Origin: Butyrivibrio sp. XPD2006
GTDB lineage: Bacteria > Bacillota > Clostridia > Lachnospirales > Lachnospiraceae
Direction of reading: 5' to 3'
Assembly: GCF_000420865.1 (NCBI RefSeq)
Contig: NZ_ATVT01000016.1
Span: forward strand, 1 to 64,000
DNA: 64,000 nt
A model generated the notes under the pieces. That model did no database searches and was not told the origin of the DNA. It saw only the letters and a program-made list of their open reading frames with translations. Shown here piece by piece: positions 52,352 to 61,848 of the stretch. The translations under genes and the position numbers were made by a program. Within the stretch, counting starts at the first letter, position 1, and every line of letters starts with the position of its first letter.

Positions 52352-53872
52352 TTAATCGACCCAAACAGAATAATCACGGTCTGTCACATAGACAGTAAAA
52401 TTCGAAAACTCTTTTTCATCAATAATGACAGGCTTCTCAGCAGCCAGGAACTCACCAAACTCTTCCGTTCGGGCATGGGAAACCACATAGCATGTAGCAC
52501 TGCCGCTGTCTTTGTAAGGCGGATACCATCTTGAGTCTGAGAGCCACTTAAGACCATGCATTGTACTAAAAGACTCCACCGGGCGCACCTTCACTTCTCC
52601 ATAACTCATAACAGTCATGGGATTGGAATGATCAAAGGTAGAATATCCATACTCGTAGCCGGACTCCTTCATCCAATCCGTAATCTGCACATACTCAGAG
52701 TCTGCGGAACTGTCGCTTCGGATCAGTCCATCATAAAAGGCCACAGCAGAGTTTGCAGCATATGCAAGAACAACCACAGAAACGGCAATTGCCGGATTTG
52801 GTGCATATTTCACCATTGCAGCAACTCCATATGCCACTACAAACACCAACAGAACAAAATACCTCGGAGCCAGCTCTACTGTTGTAAAGGTCCCGGATAA
52901 AAGAACTACAACAATGCCGAGTATCATAGGAAATACTGCAAGCATTCCCTTGTCGGAAACAGACTTTTTAAATGCGATGACAAATCCGGCCACAGCTGTA
53001 ATTACCAACAGGATAACCACAATCTCCCATCTGTTATATCCCAGGACACTGATAAATGACGGAAGTACTTCTCCGATAAACTTCTCGGGTGCATGCCTTA
53101 TGTTTCTGGAAACTCCACTGGTAACTCCGAATTCAAATATCTTGCTGAAGACGTAGGATATTACTGCGATAATAAATACCCAAACAGTGATTACGTTATT
53201 AGCCTTCTGTTTCTTTATAACACTGATAAGTCGCCTTATTATCTCAACTCCAAGGAGCGGCAAATAGAAAAACATGCTGGCGTGTGTCCCTTGAATTCCA
53301 TTAACTATTGCAAGCGGAATCGTAATGATGAATGTGAGTATTGTCACTTTGTTTGCCTTAAGTGCCCCGGCGTATAAGCCCAGCACCACGAACATTGAAA
53401 TAAAGTGACCTACATAATATGACGCATATAAGAACAGCATTCTCTGAGTCTCATCTGCGGGCGATGAAAGCACCAACACCAAAAGAACTGCAACAAGATT
53501 TTCAAGAAGCCCAAATCCGATCTGTCTTCCAAAAAACAGCATGGACGCGATCATCATAAGCATCATAAGAGTGCAAGCAAGTCCCATAGCGGGAACCATG
53601 TTGTAGCCTGTAACAGGATATAAAAATGATGCCAGCATCGGAGCAGCAATGATCCTCCTGGCAGTAGACATATTCCAGGTATCAGGCTGCACATGATGAT
53701 TATTGAACAGTTCATCAGCAAGTATTGTCTCAGATGCAATGTCTGCTTCCATATGGGCATTGTAATGCTTCATATTGGCATCGGCATAAACAAATATTAC
53801 CCAGACTATGGCAGCCAGCATCGCTATCACAAGTGCACTATAAAGGATTTTATTCATGTTCTTCATTTTCAT
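52352..53872 (-). CDS. Multi-pass membrane protein of unknown function
   Basis: The roughly 506-residue protein has about eleven transmembrane helices, a first extracellular loop (30-75, NMKHYNAHMEADIASETILADELFNN) and a soluble C-terminal domain (about 410-506). The layout resembles GT-C-type glycosyltransferases or related polysaccharide membrane proteins, but no signature is certain. ATG 53872 follows AAAGGA by eight bases and overlaps the stop of the SGNH gene. Confidence 0.62.
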   Translation of the reverse strand: MKMKNMNKILYSALVIAMLAAIVWVIFVYADANMKHYNAHMEADIASETILADELFNNHHVQPDTWNMSTARRIIAAPMLASFLYPVTGYNMVPAMGLACTLMMLMMIASMLFFGRQIGFGLLENLVAVLLVLVLSSPADETQRMLFLYASYYVGHFISMFVVLGLYAGALKANKVTILTFIITIPLAIVNGIQGTHASMFFYLPLLGVEIIRRLISVIKKQKANNVITVWVFIIAVISYVFSKIFEFGVTSGVSRNIRHAPEKFIGEVLPSFISVLGYNRWEIVVILLVITAVAGFVIAFKKSVSDKGMLAVFPMILGIVVVLLSGTFTTVELAPRYFVLLVFVVAYGVAAMVKYAPNPAIAVSVVVLAYAANSAVAFYDGLIRSDSSADSEYVQITDWMKESGYEYGYSTFDHSNPMTVMSYGEVKVRPVESFSTMHGLKWLSDSRWYPPYKDSGSATCYVVSHARTEEFGEFLAAEKPVIIDEKEFSNFTVYVTDRDYSVWVD

Positions 53873-55005
53873 CACCAATCCTTTGTAAGCAACTCTTCAA
53901 AATCAAAGTTTTCTACAATCTGTCTCATCCTATCCAGTTCCTCTGCCATCTGCTCAGAGCTGTGAATCTGATGAGTACCGTCTGCGAAACATTCTACCAT
54001 GTATCTGTTGATTTCAGGCTTGTAGTGTGAATAATCAGCGTAATTGTTCAGGTCTGTTACTTCATCAATATTCTGGAAGTAAAACAGATGAACATTATCA
54101 TACTTAAGAAGCTCGTCCGCCACGTACTGATACTGAGCAAAGGCTGCCTCATAGAAATTCTCCTGCTGCAGATTGTGCCAGTACAGAATGCTATAGGGCG
54201 GGAAAAAGAAATAGAACTGAGTGTCAGGATTCTCACGTACAAACGGAAGTATATTTTCCTCAAGGTTTGCACTTGTTGTGGGAATAACATCCTCCACAGT
54301 TATAACCTGATCCGACTTCTCAGGTTCTTCATAGGTTCGCATAACATACTCAATGTTGTAAAACTCAGGAGTCCACCAGCTTGCATATATCTCTGACAGG
54401 TCAGAGCCCTTGCCCTGTATCACCGGTCGCAGGATATACTGGAACAACACGTCTTTGTTCAGGACATAGTTCACATCGTTGAAGACATTGTTGTCGTAGA
54501 GATACTCAGGAAGCGGATACTTAGTCTCCATGGTATCTGCTGTAATTGTCGGAATATCCATGGCAAAGAACACAGCACCCATGGGCTGCGTCTGCCTCGC
54601 GTGGTTGTTCTCATCAAAGACAATTGAGAGAATATTGTAATCATCCCTCGGGTAAGCGCCACTGTAGCTTAGCTTGGCAGTATCATAACCAAGAAGCTCC
54701 TTAAAATCATCCGTGTCAAAGTTGACAGTCATGGATGATCCGATAATGCATCCGTTATAGTCCATGTTCTGCGCCATTCCGGGATTCTGAGAAAGCTGAT
54801 TGTCTACAACGTAAGGAAAGCCATCAAGTGGTGTATGGTAGTGGAAGAACGGGTCCACATAGATAACCAGGGCTGACACCAATAGGAGCATGGCTAAAAC
54901 CATTGCTATAAGAGCAATGAACAGCTTGCGATAATGCCCATTACTTTTATCTTTTGTCATATTTAGTTCATCGCTTTTTATCACGGTTGCCTTATCTGTT
55001 TCCAT
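53872..55005 (-). CDS. SGNH-like partner of MBOAT (module 2)
   Basis: A 377-residue protein with one N-terminal transmembrane helix (about 27-50) and an extracellular domain. GCIIGSSMTVNF provides the putative nucleophile Ser, and DYSHYKPEINRYM the Asp-His pair. It follows the second MBOAT gene directly. A TTG at 55023 or ATG 55005 could start it; I prefer the ATG, although the ribosome binding site is weak. The role parallels the gene at 46183. Confidence 0.77.
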   Translation of the reverse strand: METDKATVIKSDELNMTKDKSNGHYRKLFIALIAMVLAMLLLVSALVIYVDPFFHYHTPLDGFPYVVDNQLSQNPGMAQNMDYNGCIIGSSMTVNFDTDDFKELLGYDTAKLSYSGAYPRDDYNILSIVFDENNHARQTQPMGAVFFAMDIPTITADTMETKYPLPEYLYDNNVFNDVNYVLNKDVLFQYILRPVIQGKGSDLSEIYASWWTPEFYNIEYVMRTYEEPEKSDQVITVEDVIPTTSANLEENILPFVRENPDTQFYFFFPPYSILYWHNLQQENFYEAAFAQYQYVADELLKYDNVHLFYFQNIDEVTDLNNYADYSHYKPEINRYMVECFADGTHQIHSSEQMAEELDRMRQIVENFDFEELLTKDW

Positions 55006-55024
55006 ATCAATAATCCAATACAAA

Positions 55025-56470
55025 TCAGAAGTTCATATACAGGAATGTACTTACTCCTGCAAAGCTCAGTATGCACCATACCAAAAGTACTGCAGTAACA
55101 ATAGTTGTTCTTACGCCAATCTTGGCTTTACCTGCGATAGTATACGCATTTTGCATGAAGAATATCATCACCACTGAGACGATTATAAAGAGCCACAGGC
55201 ATATATCCCATGCAAAGTTCAGTTTCATAATCGGTGTAACCTTGATCACGTACCAGATCTCATCAAGCTGGAAGCAGGATGAAAGGTGAGTATTGATCCT
55301 CCTGTGTCCGCCTATAAACATACGCATGATCAGGGTTATTGCATCAGAGATAGTTGCTGCTCTGAAGAACACCCAGGCGAGAGTTACATAAATGAATGTG
55401 AAAAGAACTTTAAAAGGTTTCAGAATGCTGCTCTGTCGTTTTGCCTTATCTCCTGTTACAGCTCTTGTTATCACATATAAAACGCCATGCATCGCACCCC
55501 AGACTATAAAATTAAGGCCATTACCATGCCACAATCCGCTAAGCAGAAATACGATCATGAGGTTAAGATACAATCTTGCAGTGCCCTTGCGATTTCCACC
55601 GAGCGGTATATAGACATACTTGGTAAAAAACTTAGTCAGCGTTATGTGCCATCTCTTCCAGAAATCAATGATATTCACTGCCTTGTACGGAGAATTAAAG
55701 TTCATCGGCAGCTCAAATCCCATCATCATGCATACTGCAGATGCCATGTCGCAGTATCCGCTAAAATCAAAGTAAAGCTGGAACGAGTAGAAAACTGCCA
55801 CAAGTATAGCTTCCAGACTTCCAAGTCCTGCCACATTCTCATATCCAAAATTCACTGCCTGTCCAAATGTATCCGCAAGGATTACTTTCTTGAACAGTCC
55901 CATGGATAATAAGAATAGAGCCCGCATTATCATTTCCCAGTCAACACTACAAGAGTTCTTTTTTACATTTCCATCATGCTGCTCACCGGTTATGCCGATT
56001 GCATTCTCAATGCACTTTGTAAATTCTCCATATCCCATAAGCGGTCCCTGAAGAAGCTTAGGGAAAAACAGGATATAAGCCAGATAATCTGCAAGCTTAA
56101 ACTCTTTAATCTCTCCTCTATTCAAGTCAACCTGATATGAAATCTGATTGAAGGTGTAGAAACTAACTGCTATCGGGAAGAACACACCATTGAATTTAAA
56201 AAACAGCAACGCCACTAAGTTTATTATCACTGCAGCCCATTGACTAACACGGACCTTCGCCAGCACCGCATTAACCACAATACTTCCAACTAGCACCAGC
56301 AGATTCCTCACCCCAAAAGGGGCATAAAAAACCAGAGATGCAACGACAATAAGCCACTTGCATGCATCCCTGTACTTCGAATCACTATTAGCCATTTCCC
56401 TGAGCTTATAAAAAGCAATCAAGAAAACCGGCAAAAAAACTAAAATGAAAATGTATGAATTAAAAAGCAT
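55025..56470 (-). CDS. MBOAT O-acyltransferase (module 2)
   Basis: The 481-residue MBOAT starts MLFNSYIFILVFLPVFL, the common AlgI/DltB-type opening. It carries DFWKRWHITLTKFFTKYVYIPLGGNRKG and VFLLSGLWHGNGLNFIVWGAMHG with the catalytic His. About eleven transmembrane helices are visible. It is paired with the SGNH-like gene that follows. It differs enough from module 1 to suggest a different acceptor position. Confidence 0.9.
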   Translation of the reverse strand: MLFNSYIFILVFLPVFLIAFYKLREMANSDSKYRDACKWLIVVASLVFYAPFGVRNLLVLVGSIVVNAVLAKVRVSQWAAVIINLVALLFFKFNGVFFPIAVSFYTFNQISYQVDLNRGEIKEFKLADYLAYILFFPKLLQGPLMGYGEFTKCIENAIGITGEQHDGNVKKNSCSVDWEMIMRALFLLSMGLFKKVILADTFGQAVNFGYENVAGLGSLEAILVAVFYSFQLYFDFSGYCDMASAVCMMMGFELPMNFNSPYKAVNIIDFWKRWHITLTKFFTKYVYIPLGGNRKGTARLYLNLMIVFLLSGLWHGNGLNFIVWGAMHGVLYVITRAVTGDKAKRQSSILKPFKVLFTFIYVTLAWVFFRAATISDAITLIMRMFIGGHRRINTHLSSCFQLDEIWYVIKVTPIMKLNFAWDICLWLFIIVSVVMIFFMQNAYTIAGKAKIGVRTTIVTAVLLVWCILSFAGVSTFLYMNF

Positions 56471-56497
56471 CTACGTACCTTTTCTCTCCACCCAAAA

Positions 56498-57964
56498 TCA
56501 ATACAATATCACCGCATAAAACAGCACAATATAAATCGGAACGCACAATCCGTACAGCACGATAAGAACTCTTCTGTCAAGGATCTTAGTAGCCCCTGCA
56601 ATGCGCTTCTCATTCTCCTCAGAGAACGTGATCCACAAGAGCAGCAGAACAGCTGCTACGCAGACTCCATTTATAGCAGACGCAAGGTCATGCAGGGATG
56701 GTGCCTTCTCAATAATCTTGGTAACGAGCGGATCTGACTGCTGATACTTGTCAGAGCCAAACGCCTTGCACAGCGCCACAATAGCCTTGTTATCCTGTGT
56801 ATACCTTGTATTCATATGCATTGGAGAATCAATTCCCAGTGCAAAGAACCTGAGGTACGACAGCACCGTCATCAGCAGCAGCTTCATATCAAGCGTTGTA
56901 TCAGCGCCACTACCGGCATTAGTTCCTGCCTTTGCGCCACCGGCATTACAGCACATCAGAATCGCAACAAACGGAACATACAAAAGCGATCTGTAGAACA
57001 GGTTATCATTAAAGAAGCTCATGTAAACCATCATAAGTGATGATATCCAGATCATCCTCTTGTCATCCATATCCGGCTTAGTAACATAGGACAGGAAGCA
57101 AACTACCACAAACACTATAACCATGAGCGATGCCTTACCGCTTATGATCGGAATCTGAATATAATCAAAAGTCCTTGCAAGCTGATCATTCATAGTGCTT
57201 GATGTCGATTTCTGTTCAAATCCCGAAGAAACCACCGCCCAGAGAAGCGTAGGAATAAACATGACTACAGCATCAGCCAAAACTCTCAGTACGTTCTTCT
57301 GCTTAATAAGTAGCATTGGCAGTATCGCAATGATTATCATCGGGCAAAGAGTCACTGCATACATCGACAGAAGAACAAAAGCCATCATCTTATCCCTGAG
57401 CAGGAAATCAAGAGCCAATACCATTGCACACAGATAGATAACTTCATCCTGCCCGGAATATCCGGCGCTCAGCATCACTTCAGATGATGCCAGAACAATA
57501 AAGCCTGCCAGCACACCATTGTAATCACTTCCCGAGACACGCTTTGTAATTCGATAGCAGAAGTATGCCATCAGTACGATCGTCAGGAACAAAAGAGCTT
57601 TGTACCAATATACACAGCCTATAGTTCCGACATTCATATTTCCATTAAAATAATGAGTAAGCCAAAGTGGCAGACACCATATTGACTGCAGGATATACAT
57701 AAAGGGTGACGTCATACCTTCCTGTGTCATATCAGAGTGTATAGGCGCTGCCCCTCTCGTGTTCATGGCCTTGTCCAGATAAAAATCCTGCCATCTTCCC
57801 TCAACCAGCAGATCCCAGTTGTTGACAGACCATGCTGTGATTGTCTGGCCATCGATATAATTGAAAGACCAGAAAAAGAAAAAAGCACCGATGAGTGTAA
57901 TTATCGTCGCAAATATAAACAGCTTCCGGTCTTCAACATAGGTTTTCTTAAAAATATTCTTCAT
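56498..57964 (-). CDS. Multi-pass membrane protein, GT-C-like
   Basis: About 488 residues with roughly twelve transmembrane helices. The first outer loop (about 35-90, DGQTITAWSVNNWDLLVEGRWQDFY) contains acidic residues placed as in GT-C enzymes. No family is certain. ATG 57964 overlaps the stop of the preceding oxidoreductase gene (TGATG); ATG 57970 is an alternative. The neighbours make sugar nucleotides and acylate polymers, so an outer-face glycosyltransferase or a polymer-related membrane protein is likely. Confidence 0.62.
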   Translation of the reverse strand: MKNIFKKTYVEDRKLFIFATIITLIGAFFFFWSFNYIDGQTITAWSVNNWDLLVEGRWQDFYLDKAMNTRGAAPIHSDMTQEGMTSPFMYILQSIWCLPLWLTHYFNGNMNVGTIGCVYWYKALLFLTIVLMAYFCYRITKRVSGSDYNGVLAGFIVLASSEVMLSAGYSGQDEVIYLCAMVLALDFLLRDKMMAFVLLSMYAVTLCPMIIIAILPMLLIKQKNVLRVLADAVVMFIPTLLWAVVSSGFEQKSTSSTMNDQLARTFDYIQIPIISGKASLMVIVFVVVCFLSYVTKPDMDDKRMIWISSLMMVYMSFFNDNLFYRSLLYVPFVAILMCCNAGGAKAGTNAGSGADTTLDMKLLLMTVLSYLRFFALGIDSPMHMNTRYTQDNKAIVALCKAFGSDKYQQSDPLVTKIIEKAPSLHDLASAINGVCVAAVLLLLWITFSEENEKRIAGATKILDRRVLIVLYGLCVPIYIVLFYAVILY

Positions 57965-58989
57965 CAGCATTTTACTCTCTTAGCTTTATTCATAACTTCG
58001 TCTACCAAAGACGCATGTCTTACAAGCTCACTTTTAGCTTCAGCCCTAGCATCTTTGTTTTCAACAAGATAAATAAACCTGTCAAGAATCGCCCCAAACT
58101 GATCAAAGGGCTCTATCTCAATAGAACTTGCCGTTCCTTTTTCAACAAGCGAAAGGACCACCTTAAAATCATCAGGAGCAGTAAAGGCTCTTGATGAACT
58201 AATCATACCGGTAGATCCGAAGATCTCAATCTCACATTTATAGTTGTTGTCCATTCCAAAGGAAAGCTGCGCAGTTCTGCCATCTGCAGTCTCAAAGGTC
58301 GCATCTCCGTAAATGTCCACACCGTAAGTATCACTGTCATGAAGAACTGCCCTCTGCAAGAACAGCTCATTATCGAGCACGGCCTCGGCAGCCCTGATCA
58401 CATAGCCCCCGCAATCCAGAAGCGCTCCTCCGCCATACTCTTTGTTGTATCTGAAATCATCAGCCGTCCTGAAGGGGAAAGAAAACATGGCTCTCATCAG
58501 CCTGAAATCACCTATTCTCCCATCCTGAAGAATTTTCTTCATAGTGGTAAACTGGGGATGAATTACAAACCCGTAGTTTTCATAGAAAGCTAAATCGTTG
58601 GCAAGAGCAATATCTGCAATTTCACCTGTTGTATCAGCACTGAGAGTAAATGGCTTCTCCACAAGAATATGCTTGCCATAGCTCAGCGCTTTCCTGCTCC
58701 ACTTATCATGAAGAGACGGCGGAAGCGGAATATAGACTGCATCCACCGAATCATCCTTAAGAAGCTCCTCATAGCCCTCATAGACTTTCCCGCCAAACTT
58801 CTCTGTAAATGTGGCAGCTTTCTCGAGCTTAGCAGCCTTAAAAGCCTCATCATCATCAACCGGTTCAGTCCACTCAGACGGCGCTGCAACAGCGACACCA
58901 ACAAACTCCAGCTTATCGTTCTTAAGAATAGCCGGAATCATTCTCCTGAATGCAATATTTGCTGTTCCTAGTACTCCAATCCTCATCAT
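57964..58989 (-). CDS. Gfo/Idh/MocA oxidoreductase, probable NDP-hexose 3-ketoreductase
   Basis: The 341-residue NAD(P)-dependent enzyme shows RIGVLGTANIAFRRMIPAI (dinucleotide fold) and HILVEKPFTLSA with the EKP catalytic Lys, plus the C-terminal Gfo/Idh fold. The next gene upstream in the operon encodes an NDP-hexose 2,3-dehydratase. In deoxysugar pathways (tylosin, spinosyn and similar), that enzyme is followed by a Gfo/Idh-type 3-ketoreductase reducing the C3 ketone of the 2,6-dideoxy-3,4-diketo product. The function is inferred from this pairing. It ends in an overlap with the membrane protein gene at 57964. Confidence 0.82.
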   Translation of the reverse strand: MMRIGVLGTANIAFRRMIPAILKNDKLEFVGVAVAAPSEWTEPVDDDEAFKAAKLEKAATFTEKFGGKVYEGYEELLKDDSVDAVYIPLPPSLHDKWSRKALSYGKHILVEKPFTLSADTTGEIADIALANDLAFYENYGFVIHPQFTTMKKILQDGRIGDFRLMRAMFSFPFRTADDFRYNKEYGGGALLDCGGYVIRAAEAVLDNELFLQRAVLHDSDTYGVDIYGDATFETADGRTAQLSFGMDNNYKCEIEIFGSTGMISSSRAFTAPDDFKVVLSLVEKGTASSIEIEPFDQFGAILDRFIYLVENKDARAEAKSELVRHASLVDEVMNKAKRVKC

Positions 58990-58990
58990 G

Positions 58991-60340
58991 TTAAATCTCC
59001 AAAAACGAAAGCATATTTCTCAGCTGAATATTGAGAACGTTGTTGATCTGCATCATGATATTCAGTGTGCCATAGTCACTCCATACATAACCGGCAGGCA
59101 GCTCCTTAAGCTCATCCTTAGAAATCTCAATAATGACATTCCTGTTCTGTTCCTGATAGAAACGTCCACCCTCTTCCGACAAAATGGCATCGGTGAGTAT
59201 ACCCTCTCCGGCATTAAGCTTATTCCAGAAAAGCCTTGTGACCTCATCATCCGCGGTCCCCAAGTGATCCTGCTGAATGGTAGGTCCTATCTCAATAAAG
59301 TCCCTGCATCCCACCTCGGCTCTAGGCTTAACAAGGAACTTGACCATTCCGTCAAAATTGCAGCAGATGAGCCCAATAGTGCCCATTCCGCGTGATGCGA
59401 TAAGAGGCTGATTCCAGCTGGTAACTTCACGCCCCTCTATCATTACATTGCAGTAGATAACTTCAAAGGCGTAATCATCAATAGGAAACACGCCGTTATC
59501 CCTTATCTCCCACCTCTCAAGGTCTCTAAGCGGAAGAAGTCTTACCCTGTTCTGTGTAAACATCTTGTAGTTGTTCATGGCGTTGTAGAGACTGATTATA
59601 GTCTTTCTGTTAAGCTCGGTAACAGAGCTCTTGTACGCAAGATTCTGCGCAAACGGAAGATCCTTCTCATCTTCAAGAAGCACAAACGGGATACAGGAGA
59701 TCACAGTCCTGGTATCCATGTTGACCAGATTGTCATAGTGCATCAGCGCCTTTATCTGGGATAATGTGAGCCATCTGAAATTCTTCTTTTCCTCTAGCTC
59801 TTCATCAGACATGATGATGACATTTCGATTTCTCTTACCCAGAAACCTTGATGACTGCTCCGACTGAATCTGATCCACCAGAATAGATTCAGGCTTCATG
59901 TTCATGAAATATGGCAGATAATCCGGCACTCTTCCGCCGTGCCTGGCCTCAAAATTAGACTTGGTAGCCTGAATAGTAGGAGATACCTGTACCACATTTA
60001 CATTGCCGGGTTCAATCTTGGCCTGCATCAGATAATGCCAGACACCGCCAATCTTGCAGGCAATAATGCCTAAAAAACCGATCTCGTTCTGAATGATGAT
60101 AGGTTGCTGCAGAGTTTCCCCGTCACCTGCCATCTCAATTCCGGATATCTGAAAGAATGATCTGTCCTTATTTCTTATCTCTCCGGATTCATCATCGTAG
60201 AACCATGGAGTGCAGTCCTGAAGGCAAATCTTATCAAGCCTGACCCTGGTACTGTCCTTGATGGAATCAATCCAGCTCAGTATTTCATCCAGCGTGTGTT
60301 TGGAATATTCATTTTTCTCAGAAATATCCGCCTTAGTCAT
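58991..60340 (-). CDS. NDP-hexose 2,3-dehydratase family protein
   Basis: The 449-residue protein has the internal duplication of this family: two halves each with FLVKP/YLMQAKIEPG, followed by (V)SPTIQ(A/Q) and an R(N)RNVII segment (first at about 105-175, second at about 325-415). Such enzymes act on dTDP-4-keto-6-deoxyglucose, removing the C2 hydroxyl in TDP-deoxysugar pathways known best from actinomycete antibiotics. It overlaps the cupin gene by eight bases and abuts the ketoreductase gene. Confidence 0.85.
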   Translation of the reverse strand: MTKADISEKNEYSKHTLDEILSWIDSIKDSTRVRLDKICLQDCTPWFYDDESGEIRNKDRSFFQISGIEMAGDGETLQQPIIIQNEIGFLGIIACKIGGVWHYLMQAKIEPGNVNVVQVSPTIQATKSNFEARHGGRVPDYLPYFMNMKPESILVDQIQSEQSSRFLGKRNRNVIIMSDEELEEKKNFRWLTLSQIKALMHYDNLVNMDTRTVISCIPFVLLEDEKDLPFAQNLAYKSSVTELNRKTIISLYNAMNNYKMFTQNRVRLLPLRDLERWEIRDNGVFPIDDYAFEVIYCNVMIEGREVTSWNQPLIASRGMGTIGLICCNFDGMVKFLVKPRAEVGCRDFIEIGPTIQQDHLGTADDEVTRLFWNKLNAGEGILTDAILSEEGGRFYQEQNRNVIIEISKDELKELPAGYVWSDYGTLNIMMQINNVLNIQLRNMLSFLEI

Positions 60341-60737
60341 TTAATGCCTTTTTGTATTCCTCGTAGTCGTCGTAGGTTTCATTGCCGGGTTCAAAGGGTC
60401 TGTCGCAGAGTGCCATCATTACACAGTCAGGGCTGAAATTTCTCATCTGCCTCCAGAGCATCTTTTCTATGAAAAGACCTTTCGAAGGAGTATCCATTTT
60501 GAAGACCTCCTGAGATGTTCCGTTGTCCACCACAACCTCGCAGGAGCCGGCTACAGGGATCAGTATAAGCCTTGTCTTCTTGGTTGCATGGTTACCTCTC
60601 GTAGCACCCTCAGCTACATCCCTTACCCAGAACACCCTCTTGATATCAAAGGGGACTCTGTTGTCTACTTCAGTAACATACAGTGTTCCATCAGGTTCAG
60701 TAACACTGTTTATATCAATAATCTTGCATCCTTCCAT
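60333..60737 (-). CDS. FdtA/QdtA-like sugar 3,4-ketoisomerase (cupin)
   Basis: The 134-residue small cupin fits the WxcM/FdtA family: VFWVRDVAEGATRGNHATKKTRLILIPVAGSCEVVVDNG, with family HAHK reading HATK, and a C-terminal half rich in aromatic residues. FdtA/QdtA convert dTDP-4-keto-6-deoxyglucose to the 3-keto sugar before a PLP aminotransferase acts. The adjacent DegT gene fits. ATG 60737 follows CGGAG. An in-frame TTG at 60743 is possible. Confidence 0.8.
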   Translation of the reverse strand: MEGCKIIDINSVTEPDGTLYVTEVDNRVPFDIKRVFWVRDVAEGATRGNHATKKTRLILIPVAGSCEVVVDNGTSQEVFKMDTPSKGLFIEKMLWRQMRNFSPDCVMMALCDRPFEPGNETYDDYEEYKKALND

Positions 60738-60753
60738 GATCAAACTCCGTCTA

Positions 60754-61848
60754 TCAATATTTGTTAATGGTATCTATTACCTTATCAATCTCTTCTTCAC
60801 TCATAACATCCATCATAGGAAGAGTAACGATTGAGTCGCAGATTGCCTCTGTAATCGGGAACATGCCTCTCTTGTAACCATACTTATCAACCATGCAAGG
60901 CTGAAGATAAGGCGGTACCTTCCAGGAAATATCAGTATTAACACCATTCTCCTTAAGAAACTCTCTGAATTCTGCCTGGTCATCTACTCTGATAATGAAC
61001 TGATACCAGATGTGATTACATCCCTCTGCGATCTTGGGAAGTGTAACATTGGGATTGGTAATTCCCTTCAAATATCTGTCAGCGATATGATTTCTGTTGG
61101 CAATAAGCTCCGGCATATGTTTGAGCTTAATCCTGAGGAATCCTGCCTGCATCTCATCAAGTCTTGAATTAACACCAATCTCGATATTGTGGTATCTCAC
61201 GTCACTACCGTAGTTTCTGAGGACCTTGACCTTGTCGATGATCTCCTTGTTTCTTGAAACAACTCCGCCACCATCTCCATATCCGCCAAGATTTTTTGTG
61301 GGATAGAAGCTGAAGAAACCAACATCTCCGAAGAGTCCTGAGTTATTTCCTTTGTATGAAGCAAAGTGAGACTGAGCACAGTCCTCAAACAGCATCAGGT
61401 TGTTGCGTTTACATATTTCCAGTACCTTGTCCATTCTGGTGCACTGTCCGTAAAGATGTGTCAGACAAACACCTCTTGTCTTGTCTGTAATAGCAGCCTC
61501 AATCCTGTCGGCATCCAGCTGAAAATACTCGTCGGGCTCAACGAACACAGGCTTACCGCCTGCCTGAATGATACCGAGCATAGTTGCTATGTAGCCGTTT
61601 GCCTGAACGATGATCTCATCGCCTTCCTTAATGCCTGCTGCCTCAAGTCCGAGCCTTATAGCGTTAAGTCCGTTGTCAACGCCAGCACAATAGCAGTCAT
61701 CGCCAAGTGCAGCCGCGAATTCTTTTTCAAAAGAATCCACTTCCTTGCCAAGGACATACCATCCGCTTCGAAGCACCTCTATAGCCTTCGCTTCATATTC
61801 ATCTTTGTAAAGATTGTATCCTCTTATAAGTTCATTTACAGGAATCAT
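60754..61848 (-). CDS. DegT/DnrJ/EryC1 aminotransferase, probably 3-amino sugar
   Basis: The 364-residue PLP enzyme shows the family pattern RSGWYVLGKEVDSFEKEFAAA, FEDCAQSHFASYKG, and the PLP Lys in FFSFYPTKNLGGYGDGGG, then NSRLDEMQAGFLRIKL. It transfers an amino group to a keto sugar nucleotide. Its neighbour FdtA-like ketoisomerase points to dTDP-3-keto-6-deoxyhexose, giving 3-amino-3,6-dideoxy sugars (FdtB/QdtB-like). With the 2,3-dehydratase, a 2,3,6-trideoxy-3-amino sugar is also possible. Confidence 0.87.
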   Translation of the reverse strand: MIPVNELIRGYNLYKDEYEAKAIEVLRSGWYVLGKEVDSFEKEFAAALGDDCYCAGVDNGLNAIRLGLEAAGIKEGDEIIVQANGYIATMLGIIQAGGKPVFVEPDEYFQLDADRIEAAITDKTRGVCLTHLYGQCTRMDKVLEICKRNNLMLFEDCAQSHFASYKGNNSGLFGDVGFFSFYPTKNLGGYGDGGGVVSRNKEIIDKVKVLRNYGSDVRYHNIEIGVNSRLDEMQAGFLRIKLKHMPELIANRNHIADRYLKGITNPNVTLPKIAEGCNHIWYQFIIRVDDQAEFREFLKENGVNTDISWKVPPYLQPCMVDKYGYKRGMFPITEAICDSIVTLPMMDVMSEEEIDKVIDTINKY

